Part shown: in pieces, positions 47,521-59,700 of the stretch
Numbering within the stretch: position 1 is the first letter of the stretch
Layout: each line of letters opens with the position of its first letter
Assembly: GCF_029227915.1 (NCBI RefSeq)
Contig: NC_079877.1
Span: 36,731,851-36,795,850, forward strand
Source of the DNA: Hydractinia symbiolongicarpus
Taxonomy: Eukaryota > Cnidaria > Hydrozoa > Anthoathecata > Hydractiniidae
Length of the DNA stretch: 64,000 nt
Direction: 5' to 3'
Translations under genes and position numbers: made by a program
The notes under the pieces: model-generated
What the model saw: only the letters and a program-made list of their open reading frames with translations
Told to the model about the DNA's origin: nothing
The model's database searches: none

Positions 47521-50394
47521 AATTTAAAAAATCGTTCTTGAAATGAGTTAACTCACAGGGTACTTTCTTTGTATATACTCGACTATACGGGCCAAGCACG
47601 GGATTTACGGGAATTCTCGGGTTTTTGTTTGCCGGCGATTAAACTTCTTTTATTCAGCGTCTCATCAAAAATGAAAACATTTTTGAAAACTACAAGTCTC
47701 ATGCGTTTTAGTGGTGAAAAGATAATTTAAAAAATCGTTCTTGAAATGAGTTTACTCACAGGGTACTTTCTTTGTTTATACTCGACTATACGGGACAAGC
47801 ACGGGATTTACGGGAAATCGCGGGTTTTCGTTTGCCGGCGATTAAACTTCTTTTATTCAGCGTCTCATCAAAAATGAAAACATTCCTGAAAACTACAAGT
47901 CTTATGCGTTTTAGTGGTGAAAAGATGATTTAAAAAATCGTTCTGGAAATGAGTTTACTCCCTGGGTATTTTCTTTGTATACTTTTGACTATACGGGCCG
48001 AGTCCGGGATTTACGGGAATTCGCGGGTTTTCGTTTGCCGGCGGTTAAATTTCTTTTATTCAGCGTCTCATCAAAAATGAAAACATTTTTGAAAACTACA
48101 AGTCTCATGCGTTTTGGTGGTGAAAAGATAATTTAAAAAATCATTCTGGAAATGAGTTTACTCGCAGGGTACTTTCTTTGTATACTTTCGACTATACGGG
48201 CCGAGTCCGGGATTTACGGGAAATCGCGGGTTTTCGTTTGCCGGCGATTAAACTTCTTTTATTCAGCGTCTCATCAAAAATGGAAACATTTTTAAAAACT
48301 ACAAGTCTCATGCGTTTTAGTGGTGAAAAAATAATTTAAAAAATCGTTCGGGAAATGAGTTTACTCCCTGGGTATTTTCTTTGTATACTTTTGACTATAC
48401 GGGCCGAGTCCCGGATTTACGGGAATTCGCGGGTTTTTGTTTGCCGGCGATTAAACTTTTTTTATTCAGCGTCTCATCAAAAATGAAAACATTTTTGAAA
48501 ACTACAAGTCTCATGCGTTTTAGTGGTGAAAAGATAATTTAAAAAATCCTTCTTGAAATGAGTTTACTCACAGGGTACTTTCTTTGTATATACTCGACTA
48601 TACGGGCCAAGCACGGGATTTACGGGAATTCGCGGGTTTTTGTTTGCCGGCGATTAAACTTCTTTTATTCAGCGTCTCATCAAAATAGAAAACATTTTTG
48701 AAAACTACAAGTCTCATGCGTTTTAGTGGTGAAAAGATAATTTAAAAAATCGTTCTGGAAATGAGTTTACTCGCAGGGTACTTTCTTTGTATACTTTCGA
48801 CTATACGGGCCGAGTCCGGGATTTACGGGAAATCGCGGGTTTTCGTTTGCCGGCGATTAAACTTCTTTTATTCAGCGTCTCATCAAAAATGAAAACTTTT
48901 TTGAAAACTACAAGTCTCATACGCTTTAGTGGTGAAAAGATAATTTAAAAAATCGTTTGGGAAATGAGTTTACTCCCTGGGTATTTTCTTTGTATACTTT
49001 TGACTATACGGGCCGAGTCCGGGATTCACGGGAATTCGCAGTTTTCGTTTGCCGGCGATTAAACTTCTTTTATTCAGCGTCTCATCAAAAATGAAAACAT
49101 TTTTGAAAACTACAAGTCTCGTGCGTTTTAGTGGTGAAAAGATAATTTAAAAAATCGTTCTGGAAATGAGTTTACTCGCAGGGTACTTTCTTTGTATACT
49201 ATTGACTATACGGGCCGAGTCCGGGATTTAGGGAAAATCGCGGGTTTTCGTTTGCCGGCGATTAAACTTCTTTTATTCAGCGTCTCATCAAAAATGAAAA
49301 CATTTTTTAAAAACTATAAGTCTCATACGTTTTAGTGGTGAAAAAATAATTTAAAAAATCGTTCGGGAAATGAATTTACTCCCTGGGTATTTTCTTTGTA
49401 TACTTTTGACTATACGGGCCGAGTCCCAGATTTACGGGAATTCGCGGGTTTTCGTTTGCCAGCGATTAAACTTCTTTTATTCAGTGTCTCATCAAAAATG
49501 AAAACATTTTTGAAAACTACAAGTCTCATGCGTTTTAGTGGTGAAAAGATAATTTAAAAAATCGTTCTTGAAATGAGTTTACTCACAGGGTACTTTCTTT
49601 GTATATACTCGACTATACGGGCCAAGCACGGGATTTACGGGAAATCGCGGGTTTTCGTTTGCCGGCGATTAAACTTCTTTTATTCAGCGTCTCATCAAAA
49701 ATGAAAACATTTTTGAAAACTACAAGTCTCATGCGTTTTTGTGATGAAAAAATAATTTAAAAAATCGTTCGGGAAATGAGTTTACTCCCTGGGTATTTTC
49801 TTTGTATACTTTTGACTATACGGGCCGAGTCCGGGATTTACGGGAATTCGCGGGTTTTTGTTTGCCGGCGATTAAACTTCTTTTATTCAGCGTCTCATCA
49901 AAAATGAAAACATTTTTGAAAACTACAAGTTTCATGCGTTTTAGTGGTGAAAAGATAATTAAAAAAATTGTTCTGGATATGAGTTTACTCACAGGGTACT
50001 TTCTTTGTATATACTCCACTATACGGGACAAGCACGGGATTTACGGGAAATCGCGGGTTTTCGTTTGCCGGCGATTAAACTTCTTTTATTCAGCGTCCCA
50101 TCAAAAATTAAAACATTTTTGAAAACTACAAGTTTCATGCGTTTTAGTGGTGAAAAGATAATTAAAAAAATTGTTCTGGAAATGAGTTTACTCACAGGGT
50201 ACTTTCTTTGTATATACTCCACTATACGGGCCAAGCACGGGATTTACGGGAAATCGCGGGTTTTCGTTTGCCGGCGATTAAACTTCTTTTATTCAGCGTC
50301 CCATCAAAAATTAAAACATTTTTGAAAACTACAAGTCTCATGCGTTTTAGTGGTGAAAAAATAATTTAAAAAATCGTTCGGGAAATGAGTTTAC
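47520..50394 (+). repeat. H/F/E monomers, including an adjacent monomer duplication at 49.8-50.3 kb
   Basis: Around fourteen monomers of mixed type. Two adjacent monomers near 49.98-50.39 kb share TATACTCCAC and CCCATCAAAAATTAAAAC, and the two before the joins share GTTTCATGCG and AATTAAAAAAATTGTTC, displaced by 203 bp. Loss of the usual stop in these variants produces two 106-codon open frames. The last type H markers of the window are here (about 50.03 and 50.23 kb). Confidence 0.78.
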
Positions 50395-52323
50395 TCCCTG
50401 GGTAGTTTCTTTGTATACATTCGACTATACGGCCTAGCTCGGGATTTACGGAAAATTGCTAGTTTTCGTTTGCCGGCGATTAAACCTCTTTCATTAGGCG
50501 TCTCATCAAAAATGAAAACATTTTTGAAAACTACAAGTCTCATGCGTTTTAGTGGCGAAAAAATAATTTAAAAAATCGTTCTGGAAATGAGTTTACTCCC
50601 TAAATACTTTCTATGTATACTTTTGACTATACGAGCCGAGTCCGGGATTTACGGGGAAATCGTTGTTTTTCGTTTGCCGGCGATTAAACTTCTTTTATTC
50701 AGCGTCTCATCAAAAATGAAAACATTTTTGAAAACTACAAGTCTTATGCGTTTTAGTGGTGAAAAGATAATTTAAAAAATCGTTCTGGAAATGAGTTTAC
50801 TCACAGGTTACTTTCTTTGTATATATTCGACTATACGGGCCAAGCCCGGGATTTACGGGAAATCGCGCGTTTTCGTTTGCCGGCGATTAAACTTGTTTTA
50901 TTCAGCGTCCCATCAAAAATTAAAACATTTTTGAAAACTACAAGTCTCGTGCGTTTTAGTGGTGAAAAAATAATTTAAAAAATCGTTCGGGAAAGGAGTT
51001 TACTCCCTGGGTGCTTTCTATGTATACTTTTGACTATACGAGCCGAGTCCGGGATTTACGGGGAAATCGTTGTTTTTCGTTTGCCGGCGATTAAACTTCT
51101 TTTATTCAGCGTCTCATCAAAAATGAAAACATTTTTGAAAACTACAAGTCTTATGCGTTTTAGTGGTGAAAAGATAATTTAAAAAATCGTTCTGGAAATG
51201 AGTTTACTCACAGGGTACTTTCTTTGTATATATTCGACTATACGGGCCAAGCCCGGGATTTACGGGAAATCGCGCGTTTTCGTTTGCCGGCGATTAAACT
51301 TCTTTTATTCAGCGTCCCATCAAAAATTAAAACATTTTTGAAAACTACAAGTCTTATGCGTTTTAGTGGTGAAAAAATAATTTAAAAAATCGTTTGGGAA
51401 ATGAGTTTACTCCCTGGGTAGTTTATTTGTATACTTTTGACTATACGGGCCGAGTCCGGGATTTACGGGAAATCGCGGGTTTTCGTTTGCCAGCGATTAA
51501 ACTTCTTTTATTCAGCGTCTCATCAAAAATGAAAACATTTTTGAAAACTACAAGTCTCATGCGTTTTAGTGGTGAAAAGATAATTTAAAAAATCGTTCTG
51601 GAAATGAGTTTACTCACAGGGTACTTTCTTTGTATATATTCTACTATACGGGCTAAGCCCGGGATTTACGGGAAATTGCGCGTTTTCGTTTGCCGGCGAT
51701 TAAACTTCTTTTATTCAGCGTCCCATCAAAAATTAAAACATTTTTTAAAACTAAAAGTCTCATGCGTTTTAGTTGCGAAAAAATAATTTAAAAAATCGTT
51801 CTGGAAATGAGTTTACTCCCTGAGTACTTTCTTTGTATACTATTGACTATACGAGCCGAGTCCGGGATTTACGGGAAATCGTTGGTTTTCTTTGCCGGCG
51901 ATTAAACTTCTTTTATTCAGCGTCTCATCAAAAATGAAAACATTTTTGAAAACTACAAGTCTTATGCGTTTTAGTGGTGAAAAAATAATTTAAAAAATCG
52001 TTTGGGAAATGAGTTTACTCCCTGGGTAGTTTCTTTGTATACTTTTGACTATACGGGCCGAGAACGGGATTTACGGGAAATCGCAGGTTTTTGTTTGCCA
52101 GCGATTAAACTTCTTTTATTCCGCGTCTCATCAAAAATGAAAACATTTTTGAAAACTACAAGTCTCATGCGTTTTAGTGGTGAAAAGATAATTTAAAAAG
52201 TCGTTCTGGAAATGAGTTTACTCACAGGGTACTTTCTTTGTATATATTCGACTATACGGGCCAAGCCCGGGATTTACGGGAAATCGCGCGTTTTCGTTTG
52301 CCGGCGATTAAACTTCTTTTATT
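50395..52323 (+). repeat. Right-flank A/B/C/D block
   Basis: Type C (GGCCTAGCTCGGG) returns near 50.43 kb after being absent since 11.5 kb, followed by D-type monomers with GGGGAAATCGTTG near 50.66 and 51.07 kb and alternating A and B. A D-like monomer near 51.89 kb has lost a base pair (ATCGTTGGTTTTCTTTGCC). Order is A/B/D with less regular spacing than further right. Confidence 0.8.
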
Positions 52324-52719
52324 CAGCGTCCCATCAAAAATTAAAACATTTTTGAAAACTACAAGTCTCATGCGTTTTAGTGGTGAAAAAATAATTTAAA
52401 AAATCGTTCGGGAAATGAGTTTACTCCCTGGGTAGTTTCTTTGCATACTTTTGACTATACGGGCCGAGTCCGGGATTTCCGGGAAATCGCGGGTTTTCGT
52501 TTGCCAGCGATTAAACTTCTTTTATTCCGCGTCTCATCAAAAATGAAAACATTTTTGAAAATACAAGTCTCATGCGTTTTAGTGGTGAAAAGATAATTTA
52601 AAAAATGGTTCTGGAAATGAGTTTCCTCACAGGGTACTTTCTTTGTATATATTCGACTATACGGGCCAAGCCCGGGATTTACGGGAAATCGCGCGTTTTC
52701 GTTTGCCGGCGATTAAACT

Positions 52720-52740
52720 TCTTTTATTCAATGAAAACAT
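52720..52740 (+). other. 14-base deletion within a monomer, copy 1
   Basis: TTTTATTCA is followed directly by ATGAAAACATT; other monomers have GCGTCTCATCAAAA between them. The loss removes most of the left arm of the conserved dyad. An identical junction occurs 1612 bp downstream. Confidence 0.9.
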
Positions 52741-54331
52741 TTTTGAAAACTACAAGTCTTATGCCTTTTAGTGGTGAAAAAATAATTTAAAAAAATCGTT
52801 CGGGAAATGAGTTTACTCCCTGGGTAGTTTCTTTGTATACTTTTGACTATACGGGCCGAGTCCGGGATTTACGGGAAATCGCGAGTTTTCGTTTCCCAGC
52901 GATTAAACTTCTTTTATTCCGCGTCTTATCAAAAATGAAAACATTTTTGAAAACTACAAGTCTCATGCGTTTTAGTGGTGAAAAGATAATTTAAAAAATC
53001 GTTCTGGAAATGAGTTTACTCACAGGGTACTTTCTTTGTATATATTCGACTATACGGGCCAAGCCCGGGATTTACGGGAAATTGCGCGTTTTCGTTTGCC
53101 GGCGATTAAACTTCTTTTATTCAGCGTCCCATCAAAAATTAAAACATTTTTGAAAACTACAAGTCTCATGCGTTTTAGTGGTGAAAAAATAATTTAAAAA
53201 ATCGTTCGGGAAATGAGTTTACTCCCTGGGTAGTTTCTTTGTATACTTTTGACTATACGGGCCTAGTCCGGGATTTACGGGAAATCGCGGGTTTTCGTTT
53301 GCCAGCGATTAAACTTCTTTTATTCCGCGTCTAATCAAAAATGAAAACATTTTTGAAAACTACAAGTCTCATGCGTTTTAGTGGTGAAAAGATAATTTAA
53401 AAAATCGTTCTGGAAATGAGTTTACTCACAGGGTACTTTCTTTGTATATATATTCGACTATACGGGCCAAGCCCGGGATTTACGGGAAACCGCGCGTTTT
53501 CGTTTGCCGGCGATTAAACTTCTTTTATTCAGCGTCCCATCAAAAATTAAAACATTTTTGAAAACTACAAGTCTCATGCGTTTTAGTGGTGAAAAAATAA
53601 TTTAAAAAATCGTTCGGGAAATTAGTTTACTCCCTGGGTACTTTATTTGTATACATTCGACTATACGGGCCTAGCTCGGGATTTACGGAAAATCGCTAGT
53701 TTTCGTTTGCCGGCGATTAAACCTCTTTCATTAGGCGTCTCATCAAAAATGAAAACATTTTTGAAAACTACAAGTCTCATGCGTTTTAGTGGCGAAAAAA
53801 TAATTTAAAAAATCGTTCTGGAAATGAGTTTACTCCCTGAGTACTTTCTTTGTATACTTTTGACTATACGAGCCGAGTCCGGGATTTACGGGAAATCGTT
53901 GTTTTTCGTTTGCCGGCGATTAAACTTCTTTTATACAGCGTCCCATCAAAAATTAAAACATTTTTGAAAACTACAAGTCTCATGCGTTTTAGTGGTGAAA
54001 AAATAATTTAAAAAATCGTTCGGGAAATGAGTTTACTCCCTGGGTAGTTTCTTTGCATACTTTTGACTATACGGGCCGAGTCCGGGATTTACGGGAAATC
54101 GCGGGTTTTCGTTTGCCAGCGATTAAACTTCTTTTATTCCGCGTCTCATCAAAAATGAAAACATTTTTGAAAATACAAGTCTCATGCGTTTTAGTGGTGA
54201 AAAGATAATTTAAAAAATGGTTCTGGAAATGAGTTTCCTCACAGGGTACTTTCTTTGTATATATTCGACTATACGGGCCAAGCCCGGGATTTACGGGAAA
54301 TCGCGCGTTTTCGTTTGCCGGCGATTAAACT

Positions 54332-54352
54332 TCTTTTATTCAATGAAAACAT
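54332..54352 (+). other. 14-base deletion within a monomer, copy 2
   Basis: Same junction as at 52730/52731, displaced by exactly 1612 bp. The third related monomer near 55.55 kb keeps the 14 bases, so the deletion did not spread to it. Confidence 0.9.
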
Positions 54353-55547
54353 TTTTGAAAACTACAAGTCTTATGCCTTTTAGTGGTGAAAAAATAATTT
54401 AAAAAAATCGTTCGGGAAATGAGTTTACTCCCTGGGTAGTTTCTTTGTATACTTTTGACTATACGGGCCGAGTCCGGGATTTACGGGAAATCGCGAGTTT
54501 TCGTTTCCCAGCGATTAAACTTCTTTTATTCCGCGTCTTATCAAAAATGAAAACATTTTTGAAAACTACAAGTCTCATGCGTTTTAGTGGTGAAAAGATA
54601 ATTTCAAAAATCGTTCTGGAAATGAGTTTACTCACAGGGTACTTTCTTTGTATATATTCGACTATACGGGCCAAGCCCGGGATTTACGGGAAATTGCGCG
54701 TTTTCGTTTGCCGGCGATTAAACTTCTTTTATTCAGCGTCCCATCAAAAATTAAAACATTTTTGAAAACTACAAGTCTCATGCGTTTTAGTGGTGAAAAA
54801 ATAATTTAAAAAATCGTTCGGGAAATGAGTTTACTCCCTGGGTAGTTTCTTTGTATACTTTTGACTATACGGGCCTAGTCCGGGATTTACGGGAAATCGC
54901 GGGTTTTCGTTTGCCAGCGATTAAACTTCTTTTATTCCGCGTCTAATCAAAAATGAAAACATTTTTGAAAACTACAAGTCTCATGCGTTTTAGTGGTGAA
55001 AAGATAATTTAAAAAATCGTTCTGGAAATGAGTTTACTCACAGGGTACTTTCTTTGTATATATATTCGACTATACGGGCCAAGCCCGGGATTTACGGGAA
55101 ACCGCGCGTTTTCGTTTGCCGGCGATTAAACTTCTTTTATTCAGCGTCCCATCAAAAATTAAAACATTTTTGAAAACTACAAGTCTCATGCGTTTTAGTG
55201 GTGAAAAAATAATTTAAAAAATCGTTCGGGAAATTAGTTTACTCCCTGGGTACTTTATTTGTATACATTCGACTATACGGGCCTAGCTCGGGATTTACGG
55301 AAAATCGCTAGTTTTCGTTTGCCGGCGATTAAACCTCTTTCATTAGGCGTCTCATCAAAAATGAAAACATTTTTGAAAACTACAAGTCTCATGCGTTTTA
55401 GTGGCGAAAAAATAATTTAAAAAATCGTTCTGGAAATGAGTTTACTCCCTGAGTACTTTCTTTGTATACTTTTGACTATACGAGCCGAGTCCGGGATTTA
55501 CGGGAAATCGTTGTTTTTCGTTTGCCGGCGATTAAACTTCTTTTATT

Positions 55548-56710
55548 CAGCGTCTCATCAAAAATGAAAACATTTTTGAAAACTACAAGTCTTATGCCTT
55601 TTAGTGGTGAAAAAATAATTTAAAAAAATCGTTCGGGAAATGAGTTTACTCCCTGGGTAGTTTCTTTGTATACTTTTGACTATACGGGCCGAGTCCGGGA
55701 TTTACGGGAAATCGCGAGTTTTCGTTTCCCAGCGATTAAACTTCTTTTATTCCGCGTCTTATCAAAAATGAAAACATTTTTGAAAACTACAAGTCTCATG
55801 CGTTTTAGTGGTGAAAAGATAATTTAAAAAATCATTCTGGAAATGAGTTTACTCACAGGGTACTTTCTTTGTATATATTCGACTATACGGGCCAAGCCCG
55901 GGATTTACGGGAAATTGCGCGTTTTCGTTTGCCGGCGATTAAACTTCTTTTATTCAGCGTCCCATCAAAAATTAAAACATTTTTGAAAACTACAAGTCTC
56001 ATGCGTTTTAGTGGTGAAAAAATAATTTAAAAAATCGTTCGGGAAATGAGTTTACTCCCTGGGTAGTTTCTTTGTATACTTTTGACTATACGGGCCTAGT
56101 CCGGGATTTACGGGAAATCGCGGGTTTTCGTTTGCCAGCGATTAAACTTCTTTTATTCCGCGTCTAATCAAAAATGAAAACATTTTTGAAAACTACAAGT
56201 CTCATGCGTTTTAGTGGTGAAAAGATAATTTAAAAAATCGTTCTGGAAATGAGTTTACTCACAGGGTACTTTCTTTGTATATATATTCGACTATACGGGC
56301 CAAGCCCGGGATTTACGGGAAACCGCGCGTTTTCGTTTGCCGGCGATTAAACTTCTTTTATTCAGCGTCCCATCAAAAATCAAAAACATTTTTGAAAACT
56401 ACAAGTCTCATGCGTTTTAGTGGTGAAAAAATAATTTAAAAAATCGTTCGGGAAATTAGTTTACTCCCTGGGTACTTTATTTGTATACATTCGACTATAC
56501 GGGCCTAGCTCGGGATTTACGGAAAATCGCTAGTTTTCGTTTGCCGGCGATTAAACCTCTTTCATTAGGCGTCTCATCAAAAATGAAAACATTTTTGAAA
56601 ACTACAAGTCTCATGCGTTTTAGTGGCGAAAAAATAATTTAAAAAATCGTTCTGGAAATGAGTTTACTCCCTGAGTACTTTCTTTGTATACTTTCGACTA
56701 TACGGGCCGA
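55548..56710 (+). repeat. Hexamer continuation of the right-flank HOR
   Basis: Ranks D, B (GTTTCCCAGCG at 55724), A, B (GCGTCTAATC), A' and C repeat part of the 1612-bp unit, but the marker spacing from the previous copy is 1221 bp, six monomers plus three bases. One A' monomer has gained a base pair (CATCAAAAATCAAAAAC near 56.38 kb). Confidence 0.82.
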
Positions 56711-59700
56711 GTCCGGGATTTACGGGAAATCGCGGGTTTTCGTTTGCCGGCGATTAAACTTCTTTTATTCAGCGTCTCATCAAAAATGAAAACATTTTTG
56801 AAAACTACAAGTCTCATGCGTTTTTATGGTGAAAAGATAATTTAAAAAATCGTTCGGGAAATGAGTTTACTCCCTGGGTAGTTTCTTTGTATACTTTTGA
56901 CTATACGGGCCGAGTCCGGGATTTACGGGAAATCGCGGGTTTTCGTTTGCCAGCGATTAAACTTCTTTTATTCCGCGTCTCATCAAAAATGAAAACATTT
57001 TTGAAAACTACAAGTCTCATGCGTTTTAGTGGTGAAAAGATAATTTAAAAAATCGTTCTGGAAATGAGTTTACTCACAGGGTACTTTCTTTGTATATATT
57101 CGACTATACGGGCCTTGCCCGGGATTTACGGGAAATCGCGCGTTTTGGTTTGCCGGCGATTAAACTTCTTTTATTCAGCGTCCCATCAAAAATTAAAACA
57201 TTTTTGAAAACTACAAGTCTCATGCGTTTTAGTGGTGAAAAAATAATTTAAAAAATCGTTCGGGAAATGAGTTTACTCCCTGGGTAGTTTCTTTGTATAC
57301 TTTTGACTATACGGGCCGAGTCCGGGATTTACGGGAAATCGCGGGTTTTCGTTTGCCAGCGATTAAACTTCTTTTATTCCGCGTCTCATCAAAAATGAAA
57401 ACATTTTTGAAAACTACAAGTCTCATGCGTTTTAGTGGTGAAAAGATAATTTAAAAAATCGTTCTGGAAATGAGTTTACTCACAGGGTACTTTCTTTGTA
57501 TATACTCGACTATACGGGCCAAGCCCGGGATTTACGGGAAATCGCGCGTTTTCGTTTGCCGGCGATTAAACTTCTTTTATTCAGCGTCCCATCAAAAATT
57601 AAAACATTTTTGAAAACTACAAGTCTCATGCGTTTTAGTGGTGAAAAAATAATTTAAAAAATCGTTCGGGAAATGAGTTTACTCCCTGGGTAGTTTCTTT
57701 GTATACTTTTGACTATACGGGCCTAGTCCGGGATTTACGGGAAATTGCGGGTTTTCGTTTGCCAGCGATTAAACTTCTTTTATTCCGCGTCTAATCAAAA
57801 ATGAAAACATTTTTGAAAACTACAAGTCTCATGCGTTTTAGTGGTGAAAAGATAATTTATAAAATCGTTCTGGAAATGAGTTTACTCACAGGGTACTTTC
57901 TTTGTATATATATTCGACTATACGGGCCAAGACCGGGATTTACGGGAAATTGCGGGTTTTCGTTTGCCAGCGATTAAACTTCTTTTATTCAGCGTCCCAT
58001 CAAAAATTAAAACATTTTTGAAAACTACAAGTCTCATGCGTTTTAGTGGTGAAAAAATAATTTAAAAAATCGTTCGGGAAATGAGTTTACTCCCTGGGTA
58101 GTTTCTTTGTATACTTTTGACTATACGGGCCTAGTCCGGGATTTACGGGAAATCGCGGGTTTTCGTTTGCCAGCGATTAAACTTCTTTTATTCCGCGTCT
58201 AATCAAAAATTAAAACATTTTTGAAAACTACAAGTCTCATGCGTTTTAGTGGTGAAAAAATAATTTAAAAAATCGTTCGGGAAATTAGTTTACTCCCTGG
58301 GTACTTTATTTGTATACATTCGACTATACGGGCCTAGCTCGGGATTTACGGAAAATCGCTAGTTTTCGTTTGCCGGCGATTAAACCTCTTTCATTAGGCG
58401 TCTCATCAAAAATGAAAACATTTTTGAAAACTACAAGTCTCATGCGTTTTAGTGGCGAAAAAATAATTTAAAAAATCGTTCTGGAAATGAGTTTACTCCC
58501 TGAGTACTTTCTTTGTATACTTTTGACTATACGAGCCGAGTCCGGGATTTACGGGAAATCGTTGTTTTTCGTTTGCCGGCGATTAAACTTCTTTTATTCA
58601 GCGTCTCATCAAAAATGAAAACATTTTTGAAAACTACAAGTCTTATGCCTTTTAGTGGTGAAAAAATAATTTAAAAAAATCGTTCGGGGAATGAGTTTAC
58701 TCCCTGGGTAGTTTCTTTGTATACTTTTGACTATACGGGCCGAGTCCGGGATTTACGGGAAATCGCGAGTTTTCGTTTGCCAGCGATTAAACTTCTTTTA
58801 TTCCGCGTCTTATCAAAAATGAAAACATTTTTGAAAACTACAAGTCTCATGCGTTTTAGTGGTGAAAAGATAATTTAAAAAATCGTTCTGGAATAGAGTT
58901 TACTCACAGGGTACTTTCTTTGTATATATTCGACTATACGGGCCAAGCCCGGGATTTACGGGAAATCGCGCGTTTTCGTTTGCCGGCGATTAAACTTATT
59001 TTATTCAGCGTCCCATCAAAAATTAAAACATTTTTGAAAACTACAAGTCTCATGCGTTTTAGTGGTGAAAAAATAATTTAAAAAATCGTTCGGGAAATGA
59101 GTTTACTCCCTGGGTAGTTTCTTTGTATACTTTTGACTATACGGGCCTAGTCCGGGATTTACGGGAAATCGCGGGTTTTCGTTTGCCAGCGATTAAACTT
59201 CTTTTATTCCGCGTCTAATCAAAAATGAAAACATTTTTGAAAACTACAAGTCTCATGCGTTTTAGTGGTGAAAAGATAATTTAAAAAATCGTTCTGGAAA
59301 TGAGTTTACTCACAGGGTACTTTCTTTGTATATATATTCGACTATACGGGCCAAGCCCGGGATTTACGGGAAACCGCGCGTTTTCGTTTGCCGGCGATTA
59401 AACTTCTTTTATTCAGCGTCCCATCAAAAATTAAAACATTTTTGAAAACTACAAGTCTCATGCGTTTTAGTGGTGAAAAAATAATTTAAAAAATCGTTCG
59501 GGAAATGAGTTTACTCCCTAGATACTTTCTTTGTATACTTTTGGCTATACGGGCCGAGTCCAGGATTTACGGGAATTCGCGGGTTTTCGTTTGCCGGCGA
59601 TTAAACTTCTTTTATTCAGCGTCTCATCAAAAATGAAAACATTTTTGAAAACTACAAGTCTCATGCGTTTTAGTGGTGAAAAGATAATTTAAAAAATCGT

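Larger units (their letters stand above)
52324..55547 (+). repeat. Tandem 8-mer HOR, 1612-bp unit, two copies
   Basis: 52324-53935 is repeated at 53936-55547. Anchors are CAGCGTC (52324, 53936) and GTTTCCCAGCG (52891, 54503). The unit is shorter than eight monomers because both copies carry a 14-base loss (at 52730/52731 and 54342/54343) and a one-base loss in TTTGAAAATACAAG. Sharing of both deletions proves duplication after they arose. Confidence 0.9.

Noticed and set aside
49802-50325. Two overlapping 106-codon open frames and antisense 71-codon frames
   Set aside because: The same peptide pattern arises from adjacent duplicated monomers and is mirrored on the other strand. No start context, domain or codon bias was seen; frames end at the next monomer's stop.
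43308-54765. Further 60-106-codon frames on both strands (for example 43308-43610, 51394-51588, 52605-52790, 54217-54402, 54445-54765)
   Set aside because: All are translations of the same repeat, differing only where a monomer variant removes a stop. The identical pair 52605/54217 is explained by the 1612-bp duplication.
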